Under the pieces are notes generated by a model that searched no databases, had not been told where the DNA came from, and worked only from the letters and a program-made list of their open reading frames with translations. This document shows positions 1 to 8,309 of a stretch of DNA of 64,000 nucleotides, in pieces. The stretch comes from Ignavibacteria bacterium (lineage in GTDB: Bacteria > Bacteroidota > Ignavibacteria > Kapaibacteriales > UBA4661): the NCBI GenBank assembly GCA_014654705.1, contig JACVZY010000071.1, positions 29,429-93,428 on the forward strand, in the 5' to 3' direction. A program made the translations under genes and the position numbers. Every line of letters begins with the position of its first letter. The stretch's first letter is position 1.

Positions 1-1631
1 ACGTCGGATATGGTGCAAAAATTGACAACTCGGTAATATGGGAGCGCACAAAAATTGGTGATTATGCCTCGCTGACAAACGATGTTGTGACGAATGACGT
101 AACTATTGGCGATTACGTCAAGGTAGCAGAGAACGTCTTCATTTCGGATGGCTGTACGATTGGTGATTATGCAAAACTCGTTTCCAATATCAAACTCTGG
201 CCCGGTAAAGAAGTCGAATCCCGCGCAATACTGACGCGGAGTCTTGTCCAAGAAGAAAAATGGATGCGCGATCTCTTCACCGATGCTCGCGTGACGGGTG
301 CATCGAATATTGAGATGAACCCAGAGTTTGGAGCAAAATTCGGTGCGGCGCTTGGGAACTCGCTCGGCGCAGACAAAACGGTTATCGGTAGCCGCGATGC
401 CAATGAGGTCTGCCGGATGATCAAACGCGCTATGGCTGCGGGATTGATGTCGGTGGGGACGAATGTGGTAGATTTGCAGACGACACCGCTTCCACTTACG
501 CGGCAAGCATTGCTGGACGGCAAGGCTGTGGCTGGCTTTCACGTCCGGCAGTCGCCTTATTACCCGCGTCAAATTGATATTATTTTGCTCAATTCCGACG
601 GGCGTGATATGCAGACAAGCGCTCTCAAGAAAATTGAGCGTCTCTTTTTTGGAGAAGACATTAAGCGTGTAGCGCCCGAAGACATTGGTAGCCTGATTTT
701 CCCAGAGCGCACCGCAGAGGCATACACCAACGCCTACACAAGCGCACTTGATGTGAAGCGCATTGCGGAGCGTCAGTTCAGCATCGTCGTGGACTATGCG
801 TACGGTATGACTTCTGCAATCTTTCCGCGACTGTTGGGTGAATTGCAATGTCAGGTGGTCGGTTTGAACGGCTACATAGACACGCGGCGCTCCATTCGTG
901 GCGACGAGCAGTCTAAAGCCGCACGAGAGCAAATGGGACAAGTGATGAGTTCGCTCAAGTACGAAATCGGTTTTATTATTGACCCCGGCGTAGAAAAAAT
1001 TTCTGTCGTGGACGGAAGCGGGCGTTGGTACGATAATCGCTTGTTGCCAATTGTCGCAAAGTTGTTTATGGAAACCAACAAAGACCGAGCACCGTATAAG
1101 ATAGCACTTTCGGTTGTGGCATCAAGTGAAATCGAAGAAGCATCAAAGGCGTACAACAACGTAACAATCGTCCGTATTCCCAACTCGCACTCAGCAATGA
1201 TGGAGGCAACACGAGATAAAGATATTTTGTTCTTGGGCGATATGCGCGGAAGACTTATTTTTAGCGAATTTTTCTTTGCCAGCGATTCAATGTTTGCCAT
1301 CGGCAAAATACTTGATATGTTGGCAAAAACGGGCAAAACTATCGGCGAAGTAGATAAAGAACTGCCCAGACGCTACCAGTTCAATCATCAAGCACCCTGC
1401 CCATGGGAGAAAAAAGGCTTGATTATGCGCCGCGCTATGGAATACAGCGAAGGTAAAAAGCGTGAACTGATAGACGGTGTGAAAATTATTGATGGCGACG
1501 TATCGGTGCTGTTTCTGCCGGACAAAGAGCGTGGTATTTTCCATGTTACCGCCGAAGCCGCCGAAAAAGACAAAGCAAAATCTGCTGCCGAAGAACACAT
1601 CAAACTCGTAGAGCAGTGGCGCGACGAGTAA
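1..1631 (+). CDS. Nucleotidyltransferase-linked phosphohexomutase-like protein, C-terminal part (5' truncated)
   Basis: The reading frame (codons from base 3) is open to the left edge, so the gene begins outside the window; about 542 residues are visible. The first 50 or so carry hexapeptide repeats of the IGDYA type, forming a left-handed beta-helix as in sugar-nucleotide pyrophosphorylases. The rest follows the domain order of alpha-D-phosphohexomutases. This matches the long bacterial GMP-pyrophosphorylase/PMM-like proteins, whose N-terminal nucleotidyltransferase domain would lie upstream. The mutase active site is degenerate: where a catalytic TASHNP loop is expected the sequence reads HVRQSPYYP, and the DxDxDR metal loop is replaced by DPGVEKISVVDG. 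Mutase activity is therefore unlikely and a regulatory or sugar-nucleotide-forming role more plausible (inference). The family call is solid; the reaction is not. Confidence 0.85.
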   Translation, partial: VGYGAKIDNSVIWERTKIGDYASLTNDVVTNDVTIGDYVKVAENVFISDGCTIGDYAKLVSNIKLWPGKEVESRAILTRSLVQEEKWMRDLFTDARVTGASNIEMNPEFGAKFGAALGNSLGADKTVIGSRDANEVCRMIKRAMAAGLMSVGTNVVDLQTTPLPLTRQALLDGKAVAGFHVRQSPYYPRQIDIILLNSDGRDMQTSALKKIERLFFGEDIKRVAPEDIGSLIFPERTAEAYTNAYTSALDVKRIAERQFSIVVDYAYGMTSAIFPRLLGELQCQVVGLNGYIDTRRSIRGDEQSKAAREQMGQVMSSLKYEIGFIIDPGVEKISVVDGSGRWYDNRLLPIVAKLFMETNKDRAPYKIALSVVASSEIEEASKAYNNVTIVRIPNSHSAMMEATRDKDILFLGDMRGRLIFSEFFFASDSMFAIGKILDMLAKTGKTIGEVDKELPRRYQFNHQAPCPWEKKGLIMRRAMEYSEGKKRELIDGVKIIDGDVSVLFLPDKERGIFHVTAEAAEKDKAKSAAEEHIKLVEQWRDE

Positions 1632-1668
1632 AATTTTATGCTCTACGTGATCACGAAAGTCTTGATCA

Positions 1669-1711
1669 GAATAAACAATAGTATGGCTTCACACCATACT
1701 ATTGTTCATTC
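1669..1711. terminator. Long near-perfect hairpin between two genes
   Basis: The arms at 1669-1686 and 1694-1711 pair over 18 bp with one mismatch around a 7-nt loop. The hairpin starts 37 bases after the stop of the phosphohexomutase-like gene and ends 56 bases before the IIA-like start. No T-run follows on either strand, so it is not a classical intrinsic terminator. It may act as a transcript-end stabiliser, a weak terminator or a protein-binding palindrome. Confidence 0.5.
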
Positions 1712-1767
1712 TCAAAATCTGTATCACTGTAATTTGTCCTTTATCATTCGTAATTCCGACGACCCAA

Positions 1768-2238
1768 ATGCGTATCACCGACGTTTTGAATGCCTCCTCG
1801 GTGGCTGTCCACCAAACCCATCCGACCAAGAACGATGCTCTGCATTTTATGGTTGATATGATTAGTCAGCGCGGCGGCGTTGCCGATGTGGCAAAAGTAG
1901 AATCTCTGATTTTGGAACGTGAGAATATCATGTCCACCGGTGTCGGCAAAGGCTTTGCATTTCCCCATGCCAAGACCGATGCGGTCGCGCAACCCATCGG
2001 CGCACTCATCACGCTGGATGAGCCGGTCGAATACCAGGCGCTTGATAATAAGCCAGTCAATATTATTTTTATGCTTTTGGGGCAGGAAAGTGCCGTTGGT
2101 ACTCATTTGCGCTTGCTTTCGCGGGTTTCGCGATTGATGAGCAGCGATGAATTTCGCGAAAGGCTCCTCGGAGCAAGTTCAGCAGCAGAAGCACTGGAAA
2201 TTATTGGCGAGGAAGAATCACAAAAGCTGGATTTGTAA
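1768..2238 (+). CDS. PTS EIIA type-2 (PtsN/fructose IIA-like) protein
   Basis: This 156-residue cytoplasmic protein has the single-domain PTS EIIA-2 fold, which accepts phosphate from HPr on a histidine. The active-site signature GKGFAFPHAK places the phosphorylatable His at residue 67. The downstream core (ALITLDEPV, IIFMLLGQE, HLRLLSRVSR) is typical. No EIIB or EIIC lies nearby, so a PtsN-like regulatory role is more likely than sugar import (inference). The frame opens further upstream at 1702, but those 22 residues are not family-like, and the ATG at 1768 begins the usual MRITDVL start. Confidence 0.85.
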   Translation: MRITDVLNASSVAVHQTHPTKNDALHFMVDMISQRGGVADVAKVESLILERENIMSTGVGKGFAFPHAKTDAVAQPIGALITLDEPVEYQALDNKPVNIIFMLLGQESAVGTHLRLLSRVSRLMSSDEFRERLLGASSAAEALEIIGEEESQKLDL

Positions 2239-2297
2239 CCGTACCATTTTTCACACTTTGCACGTTCACACTTCGTACTTGCACCTTTCGTACCTCT

Positions 2298-3197
2298 ATG
2301 GACTTCCTGCGCACACACGCCGCTAAAATTGCCATTGCTATTGTTACCTTGTTCGTTGTTTTGCTCCTCGGTGAGCAACTCATCGTTAACCGTTCCAGCC
2401 GCATGAGTACTGATGTTCCTGCTAATACTCCAGCACAACAAGCTGATGATGCTTCCGTAACGACCAATACTCCACCACCTGCGACGGCGCCGCTTCCCAC
2501 CTACGGCATCGAAGTTATTCGCACCATTCCTCACGATACTCAGGCATTTACACAAGGCTTGACGTTCTTTAATGGTGATTTATACGAAAGCACGGGGCAG
2601 TACGGCACGTCTTCATTCCGCAAGCTCGATCCGCAAACAGGTAAAGTCCTCAAAAAAGTTGGTGTTGATGCTGCTTATTTTGCAGAAGGAATGGTCGTTG
2701 TGGGGGGGAAAGCATATCAGCTTACGTGGCAGTCCGGCATTGGTTTTGTCTATGATATCAAAACGTTTCAGCAACTCCGCACCTTCAGCTATTTTGGCGA
2801 AGGTTGGGGGCTTACCTACGACGGTAAAAGTATGATTATGAGCGACGGCACCAGCAGCATACGCTTTCTTGACCCCGATTCGCTTTTAATTCGCAAAATG
2901 CTTACCGTGACTGCCAATGGCGTTCCAGTGAAAAATCTCAATGAACTGGAAGTCGTTAATGGTGAGCTTTGGGCAAATATTTGGCAAACAGATTCTATTG
3001 CTCGCATTAATCCCCAAACAGGGAATGTCCTTGGATGGATAGATTGCTCCGGCTTACTGACACCGCAAGAGCGCTCACAGGCTGATGTTCTGAACGGTAT
3101 TGCCTACGATTCTAAGCGTGACGTGCTCCTGCTCACAGGAAAAAATTGGTCAAAAATGTTCGAAGTGCGCGTGAAGAATAAGGAAAAGATGCAGTAA
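2298..3197 (+). CDS. Glutaminyl-peptide cyclotransferase (glutamine cyclotransferase family)
   Basis: The 299-residue protein belongs to the bacterial/plant-type glutamine cyclotransferase family, a five-bladed propeller that converts N-terminal Gln of peptides to pyroglutamate. An N-terminal hydrophobic segment (about residues 9-30) would export or anchor it, and a Thr/Pro/Ala-rich linker follows to about residue 70. The catalytic domain opens with IPHDTQAFTQGLTF and shows YESTGQYG and NELEVVNGELWANIWQT, all hallmarks of the family. It probably acts on secreted proteins in the periplasm. The T9SS-exported proteins of this window are possible substrates, because Gln often follows the signal-peptide cut in such proteins (inference). 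lgt lies 83 bases downstream on the same strand. Confidence 0.9.
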   Translation: MDFLRTHAAKIAIAIVTLFVVLLLGEQLIVNRSSRMSTDVPANTPAQQADDASVTTNTPPPATAPLPTYGIEVIRTIPHDTQAFTQGLTFFNGDLYESTGQYGTSSFRKLDPQTGKVLKKVGVDAAYFAEGMVVVGGKAYQLTWQSGIGFVYDIKTFQQLRTFSYFGEGWGLTYDGKSMIMSDGTSSIRFLDPDSLLIRKMLTVTANGVPVKNLNELEVVNGELWANIWQTDSIARINPQTGNVLGWIDCSGLLTPQERSQADVLNGIAYDSKRDVLLLTGKNWSKMFEVRVKNKEKMQ

Positions 3198-3280
3198 AGA
3201 TGTAGTTTTGTGCTGCTATTGTTGTTGATTCGGATTCCAGCTTGAATTCAAGCAAATTTTTTCACGACACTTGACTCATA

Positions 3281-4186
3281 ATGATTATACCTACTCTTTC
3301 ATTGCTTTCCATTGCTGCTATTACGTGGGATGTAAAGCCTGAAATGTTTACTTTTGGTTCGGTAACGATTCGCTGGTACGGACTGCTCTTTTCTTCCGGC
3401 TTTTTCTTGGGCTATCTTCTCATGTCGCGGATGTTTGTGCGAGAATACCGCCCCGTTACCGATATGGAGCCGCTTACGTTCTATATGATTGGCGGTACTA
3501 TTCTTGGGATGCGCTTAGGGCATTGCCTCTTCTATCAGCCCGATTACTACCTTGCGAATCCCCTCGAAATTCTCCAAATATGGAAGGGCGGCTATGCCAG
3601 TCATGGTGCGGTCGTTGGGATTTCCATAGCACTCTGGCTCTATGCGCGAAAGCGTCCTGCACAGCCTTTCCTGTGGATTATTGACCGAATTGCGATTGTC
3701 GTCGCACTCGCGGCATTTCTTATTCGCGTCGGAAACTTTTTCAACCACGAAATGATTGGTCATCCGACCGACCTTCCGTGGGCGGTTATTTTCACCCAGC
3801 GCGACCTTCTTCCGCGCCACCCATCGCAATTATACGAAGCTGTGTGCTATATTCTCACTTTCGCACTGATGCGCTTCATGTACAACCGTTACGATGCCAA
3901 AACACCGAATGGTCTGCTCTTGGGCGTATTTTTTATCTGCATTTTCGGCGCTCGGTTTGCAATTGAATTTACAAAAGAGAATCAAGTGGCTTTTGAAAAT
4001 GGTTTGCCGTTCAACATGGGACAAATACTGAGTGTGCCACTCGTTGCCTTAGGCGTGTTTTTGATGTGGCGCTCGCTTGCTCATCCCGTCATCACCTCCG
4101 ACAAGCCCACAAGAGCCGCAAACACTAAACCAAACGGAAAAATATCGCATCCAAGCGAAAAATCGCAATCCACTAAACGCCGCTAA
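3281..4186 (+). CDS. lgt: Prolipoprotein diacylglyceryl transferase
   Basis: Lgt transfers diacylglycerol from phosphatidylglycerol to the lipobox cysteine of prolipoproteins in the inner membrane. The 301-residue protein has about seven hydrophobic segments and the expected motifs: YASHGAVVGI and the signature RVGNFFNHEMIGHPTDLPWA, followed by RHPSQLYEA. A hydrophilic Lys/Ser/Thr-rich tail of about 35 residues follows the last membrane segment. The ATG at 3281 gives the normal N-terminus. The gene may form a transcription unit with the DUF1232 gene that starts 5 bases after its stop, and possibly with the cyclotransferase upstream. The identification is firm. Confidence 0.96.
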   Translation: MIIPTLSLLSIAAITWDVKPEMFTFGSVTIRWYGLLFSSGFFLGYLLMSRMFVREYRPVTDMEPLTFYMIGGTILGMRLGHCLFYQPDYYLANPLEILQIWKGGYASHGAVVGISIALWLYARKRPAQPFLWIIDRIAIVVALAAFLIRVGNFFNHEMIGHPTDLPWAVIFTQRDLLPRHPSQLYEAVCYILTFALMRFMYNRYDAKTPNGLLLGVFFICIFGARFAIEFTKENQVAFENGLPFNMGQILSVPLVALGVFLMWRSLAHPVITSDKPTRAANTKPNGKISHPSEKSQSTKRR

Positions 4187-4191
4187 TACCA

Positions 4192-4632
4192 ATGGACACC
4201 ATGAAAGAAACGCCTATTTCCGCCGAGCAGCAACAACGCCTAGAGCAAGAGCTTTTTGAACGGGCAAAGAATGTTTCGCGCGAAGACGAAAAAGTTGTGG
4301 TAGAAGAACTCCCCGAGAAGGTTGCAAAGGTCTTAGACTCCGTTAATCAGCGCCTTCCTATTGTGAAAAATCTGCTCGGCAAGGTAAAAACGCTCTATGC
4401 TATGCTCCGCGATAAAGAATTTGCAATGGCATGGTCGAGCAAGACGATGGTGATTGCAGGGCTGCTGTATTTCATCTCGCCGATTGATCTTCTGCCGGAC
4501 TATATTCCCATTCTGGGCTATATTGATGATGCTTTTGTGATGAGCGTTGTGATGAATGCAATGGCTTCCGAAATTGAGCGCTACAAGGCGTATATGGAGC
4601 AGAAAAGCTTCGGGAAAATTGCTTCAGAATGA
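4192..4632 (+). CDS. YkvA-like DUF1232 membrane protein
   Basis: This 146-residue protein has a charged N-terminal half with helical, coiled-coil-like character and then the DUF1232 signature FISPIDLLPDYIPILGYIDD near residues 100-120, with a hydrophobic segment on either side. Members of the family are small membrane-associated proteins of unknown function. The start could be the ATG at 4192 or the one at 4201. It follows lgt by 5 bases, so the two are very probably cotranscribed, and an intrinsic terminator stands just after it. No specific function can be assigned. Confidence 0.85.
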   Translation: MDTMKETPISAEQQQRLEQELFERAKNVSREDEKVVVEELPEKVAKVLDSVNQRLPIVKNLLGKVKTLYAMLRDKEFAMAWSSKTMVIAGLLYFISPIDLLPDYIPILGYIDDAFVMSVVMNAMASEIERYKAYMEQKSFGKIASE

Positions 4633-4650
4633 GATTTGAACGATAAAATC

Positions 4651-4700
4651 AAACCCGCTTCCCGTCGTAAAGCAGACAGGAAGCGGGTTTGTCGTTTTTT
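4651..4700 (+). terminator. Intrinsic terminator after the lgt/DUF1232 unit
   Basis: The arms 4651-4662 and 4679-4690 pair perfectly over 12 bp (aaacccgcttcc and its complement) around a 16-nt loop, and a T-rich run ends at 4700. It closes the plus-strand unit ending at 4632. Confidence 0.85.
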
Positions 4701-4765
4701 GAACTCTGGCATACTTCTTGCTTATTTGAGTAAAAAACTGCATACCACTTTTGCCGTACTGCCCC

Positions 4766-6964
4766 ATGAATACTTGGAATACTTGCTTTCGATTGTCTTG
4801 TTTTTTTGTCTGGTGCTTGCTTGCTCTGAAGCCTGCATCAGCACAAGTTTTTACCGCGCCCACTATACAGAATTTCGGCTCGCTCTCCTGCACAAGCGGC
4901 GTAATAACAACGACGATTGCTATTCAGAACACGGGAGTTGCCACGCTCATTCTCTCCGGCGGGGCAGTCAGTCCTACCAATGCCGATTTTAGCATTGTTT
5001 CTCCGGCAAGTATTTCTCAAGCAACCCCGATATTCATTACTCCAGGCGTAACGCAAGCAATCGTTATTGCCTACAACCCCAGTCGTATCGGTGCTATCAA
5101 TGCCTCGCTCGTCTTTGCCTCCAATGCTGTCAACGCTTCGGGTGGTATCAATTCTATTTTGCTTTCGGCACAGCGCGATTCTACGGGCTTTGTACTTTCA
5201 ACAACGAATATTGTACTGAACAATATTGCTATCAACACCCCAACAACGACCATTATCACCTTGCGCAACACCGGCACAGTACCGCTTTCATTTGGGACAC
5301 CGATTTTTTCGGGTGCATTTTCTCTTGACTCGATTACCCCTGCGGTCGTCTTGCCAAATGCACAGGCGCAAGTATTTGTGCGCTTTTTCGGCGCTCCGGC
5401 TGGTGTAACGACTGCTACGACATTTACCCTGCCGGATGCCTGTGGGCGAACAACGCAAATACGGGCTTTTGCGGCGGTACAGGCGCAGCCCGTTATCACA
5501 AGCATCGCTCCAAGCATCGGTACAGTCGGCACACCAATCACTATTACAGGCACGAATCTGGGTAATGCTCAATCCATCCTGTTTGGTGATGTACAAGCAC
5601 AATCATTCCGCATTGTAAGCGATACGCAGCTAACAGCAGTGGTGGGACAGGGCGCAACAGGTCTGGTGAATGTTAGCGTCGGAGGCATCGTGGCAACTGC
5701 CCCGCAAGCCTTTACGTTTATCGCACCGCCGACTGCATTGTTTGCATCGCCTCTCACGGGCGGCGCCGGAACGGTGGTCACAATTATCGGCACCAACCTG
5801 AGCAATGTAACAAGTGTTTCTTTTGGCGGTACGCCGGCATCGTTTACGATTAACAGTCCGACGCAGATTACTGCTGTTATTGGCAATGGTGCAAGTGGTG
5901 TTATCGCTCTCTCTACGCTTGTTAGCACGGTGTCTTCTACTTTACGCTTTACGTTTGTACCCGCACCAAACGTACTATTTATTACGCCTCAGTCCGGAGC
6001 TGCCGGCACAGTAGTGACTATTGTCGGCACGAACCTCGATAGTACGCGCAGTGTAGCCTTTGGCGGTATTGCGGCACAATCCTTTACCCAAATAAGCCCA
6101 ACGCAGCTTACAGCCGTCGTCGGTGCAAACGGAGCGACCGGAACGGTAAGTGTTACCACACAAGGCGGTACATCGTCGTCGCAGCAAATTTTTACGTTTG
6201 TGGCACCGCCTGTGATTACGTTTGTCTCGCCGACAACGGGCGGAACAGGAACGATTGTCAACATCATCGGCACGAATTTTACGAATGTAACAGGCGTGAG
6301 CTTTGGCGGCACTCCGGCTCAAAATTATATTGTCAGTAGTCCATCGCAAATTATTGCAACCCTTGGCAATGGCTCTAGCGGTGCAATTACCGTTACGACG
6401 CAAACCGGCTCTACGAGCGCCACACAGCAGTTTGTTTTTACCGCACCGCCCACTGTCACATTTTTTTCACCCACATTTGGCGGACCCGGCACGGTGGTGA
6501 ATATTTTCGGCTCGTTTTTTAACGGCGTTAGTGCTGTTACCTTCGGTGGTATTCCGGCACGGTCGTTTACGGTTCTGTCGCCCACGCAAATTCAGGCAGT
6601 CCTCGCTCAGGGTGCAAGTGGCTCTATTGCTGTCGTTGCGCAAGGTGGTGTCGGATTTTCCACCTCACAATTCATGTTCACTCCGACCAGTGTGCGCACC
6701 AGTGATGCTGTTGCATTTGAAGTATTACCCAATCCTATCAGTCATTCTGCGGTCTTGCGCTATACACTGAAGTCTGTGCAGTCCGTGAGGCTTGATATTT
6801 TTTCGATGCTTGGCGAGCACATTGCCACACTTGACGAAGGCGTACGACCTGCAGGGACACATTCGCTCAATTGGTCGGTGGGGAATATTGCACAAGGCGT
6901 ATATTCGTGCCGCTTGCAGATAGGGCAGGATTGGCAAACATTACTGCTCTATGTAGTAAAATAA
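4766..6964 (+). CDS. Secreted IPT/TIG-repeat protein with T9SS type A sorting domain
   Basis: I take the ATG at 4766, which gives a clean signal peptide ending ALKPASA before QVF. The frame also allows a TTG at 4751. The protein has 732 residues. After the signal comes a region of ASH/DUF1573-like character (residues about 27-240, with NTGVATLILSGG and RNTGTVPLSFG repeats). Five IPT/TIG immunoglobulin-like repeats of about 80 residues follow, each starting with a SPxxGxxGTxVxIxGTN pattern and containing SFGGxxA. The last 75 residues are a T9SS sorting domain (VLPNPISHSAVLRYTL, YSCRLQIG), so the protein should cross the outer membrane and be displayed or released. It is probably adhesive or structural; no catalytic domain is visible. 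A terminator isolates it from the gene upstream. Confidence 0.88.
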   Translation: MNTWNTCFRLSCFFVWCLLALKPASAQVFTAPTIQNFGSLSCTSGVITTTIAIQNTGVATLILSGGAVSPTNADFSIVSPASISQATPIFITPGVTQAIVIAYNPSRIGAINASLVFASNAVNASGGINSILLSAQRDSTGFVLSTTNIVLNNIAINTPTTTIITLRNTGTVPLSFGTPIFSGAFSLDSITPAVVLPNAQAQVFVRFFGAPAGVTTATTFTLPDACGRTTQIRAFAAVQAQPVITSIAPSIGTVGTPITITGTNLGNAQSILFGDVQAQSFRIVSDTQLTAVVGQGATGLVNVSVGGIVATAPQAFTFIAPPTALFASPLTGGAGTVVTIIGTNLSNVTSVSFGGTPASFTINSPTQITAVIGNGASGVIALSTLVSTVSSTLRFTFVPAPNVLFITPQSGAAGTVVTIVGTNLDSTRSVAFGGIAAQSFTQISPTQLTAVVGANGATGTVSVTTQGGTSSSQQIFTFVAPPVITFVSPTTGGTGTIVNIIGTNFTNVTGVSFGGTPAQNYIVSSPSQIIATLGNGSSGAITVTTQTGSTSATQQFVFTAPPTVTFFSPTFGGPGTVVNIFGSFFNGVSAVTFGGIPARSFTVLSPTQIQAVLAQGASGSIAVVAQGGVGFSTSQFMFTPTSVRTSDAVAFEVLPNPISHSAVLRYTLKSVQSVRLDIFSMLGEHIATLDEGVRPAGTHSLNWSVGNIAQGVYSCRLQIGQDWQTLLLYVVK

Positions 6965-7040
6965 TGTGCTTGAAGAAAAAAAACGTCGCGTCAATGACCA
7001 TGCTAGAACGTTGGTATTGCGATATGATTACAGATGATAT

Positions 7041-7071
7041 TTTAACGGGATAGAATTTAGTTGTATTTTTG
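7041..7071 (+). promoter_or_regulatory. Candidate FCB-type promoter for gcvT
   Basis: A TTTA at 7041-7044 is followed 19 bases later by TATTTTTG at 7064-7071, close to the Bacteroidota consensus TTTG-N19..21-TAnnTTTG with one mismatch in the -33 element. Transcription would begin near 7078, at the end of the 10-bp palindrome gcagcgctgc (7071-7080), leaving a leader of about 95 bases. No glycine-riboswitch core is visible in that leader. Confidence 0.35.
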
Positions 7072-7173
7072 CAGCGCTGCGGGGTCAAATTCGGTCGCCA
7101 TCAACATTGAGTAGCCGATTTAGAAAGTGCAGCATCAAGTTCAATCCCCCCATCCACTCCTTTTCTCAGCACT

Positions 7174-8274
7174 ATGGAAGCCTCAAGCCAACGCACCAAT
7201 TTTTATGACATCCACAAAGCACTCGGCGCAAAAATTATCCCCTTTGCCGGGTTTGATATGCCGGTGAATTATTCTAAGGGAATTTTGCAAGAACATTTTG
7301 CAGTGCGTAATAGTGTCGGCATCTTCGATGTTTCCCATATGGGAGAAGTAGAAATACACGGTAAAAATGCACTGGCTTTTTTGCAAAAGCTTACCGTGAA
7401 TGACGCATCAAAGCTAGAGACAGGGAAAGCCCAGTATTCTGCTATGTGCTACCGCGAGGGCGGAATTGTGGATGATTTGCTGGTCTATCATAGAGGCGAC
7501 CATTACTTTCTCGTCATCAATGCCTCGAACATCGCGAAAGACCTTGCGTGGATGCACGAAGTAGCGAAGGGTATGGACGATATAGAAATCCGAAATATCA
7601 GCGATGAAATGAACTTGCTTGCTGTGCAGGGTCCGAAATCACTCGCAACCTTACAGAAGCTGACCGCGACGGCGCTGGAACCGATTGCATATTATAGCTT
7701 TGCCGATGGGGTCGTGGCGGGGATCCCGATGCTCATTTCGCGAACAGGATATACAGGCGAATTGGGATTTGAACTCTATTTTCGCGGCGGTGCGGATGTT
7801 GCTGCCAACGTGTGGAATGCAATTATGAACGCCGGAGCAGAGTTTAGCATTGAACCATGCGGCTTGGGAGCACGCGACACCTTGCGCTTGGAAAAAGGGT
7901 ATTGTCTCTACGGAAATGATATTGACCAAACCACGAACCCGCTTGAAGCAGGCTTGGGCTGGATTACCAAACTCGCTAAAGATGATTTCACGGGCAAGAC
8001 ACCTATTGCGGCAGCAAAGGAGCAAGGTCTCAAGCGAAAATTGGTTGGATTCAAACTGCAACAAGAAAAAGTTATTCCGCGCCAAGGATACACCTTGCAC
8101 CACGACGGCAAGCAAATTGGCACAGTAACAAGTGGAGGCATCTCGCCGATACTGAACATCGGTATTGGCATGGGATACGTGGATGCGGCTTGTAGTGCGG
8201 TCGGCACAATTATTCAGTTGGCGGTACGCGGTAAAGAATTTCCGGCAGAAGTCGTAAAGATGCCGTTTGTGTAA
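7174..8274 (+). CDS. gcvT: Aminomethyltransferase, glycine cleavage T protein
   Basis: GcvT takes the aminomethyl group from the H-protein lipoyl arm and releases ammonia and methylene-tetrahydrofolate. The 366-residue length is standard. Family motifs are present: PFAGFDMPVNY near the N-terminus, VGIFDVSHMGEVEI, a central ISRTGYTGELGFE folate-site signature and GLGARDTLRLEKGYCLYGND. No gcvH or gcvP lies in this window, so the cleavage-system genes are dispersed in this genome or sit elsewhere. The gene stands alone, convergent with the ABC-2 permease that ends 35 bases away on the other strand. Confidence 0.96.
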   Translation: MEASSQRTNFYDIHKALGAKIIPFAGFDMPVNYSKGILQEHFAVRNSVGIFDVSHMGEVEIHGKNALAFLQKLTVNDASKLETGKAQYSAMCYREGGIVDDLLVYHRGDHYFLVINASNIAKDLAWMHEVAKGMDDIEIRNISDEMNLLAVQGPKSLATLQKLTATALEPIAYYSFADGVVAGIPMLISRTGYTGELGFELYFRGGADVAANVWNAIMNAGAEFSIEPCGLGARDTLRLEKGYCLYGNDIDQTTNPLEAGLGWITKLAKDDFTGKTPIAAAKEQGLKRKLVGFKLQQEKVIPRQGYTLHHDGKQIGTVTSGGISPILNIGIGMGYVDAACSAVGTIIQLAVRGKEFPAEVVKMPFV

Positions 8275-8309
8275 AAAACAGCGATGGCTTTTTTGTATAG
8301 TATCGCGGC

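Noticed and set aside
4766..6660. A CRISPR-like repeat array
   Set aside because: The repeats are coding TIG units of about 240 bases with diverged sequence, not short identical repeats with unique spacers.
7072..7173. Glycine riboswitch in front of gcvT
   Set aside because: The leader has no paired glycine-aptamer cores; only a 10-bp palindrome at 7071-7080 is visible.
8274..8295. An intrinsic terminator after gcvT
   Set aside because: The A-run and T-run flank a short imperfect stem only, so it was not listed as a terminator.
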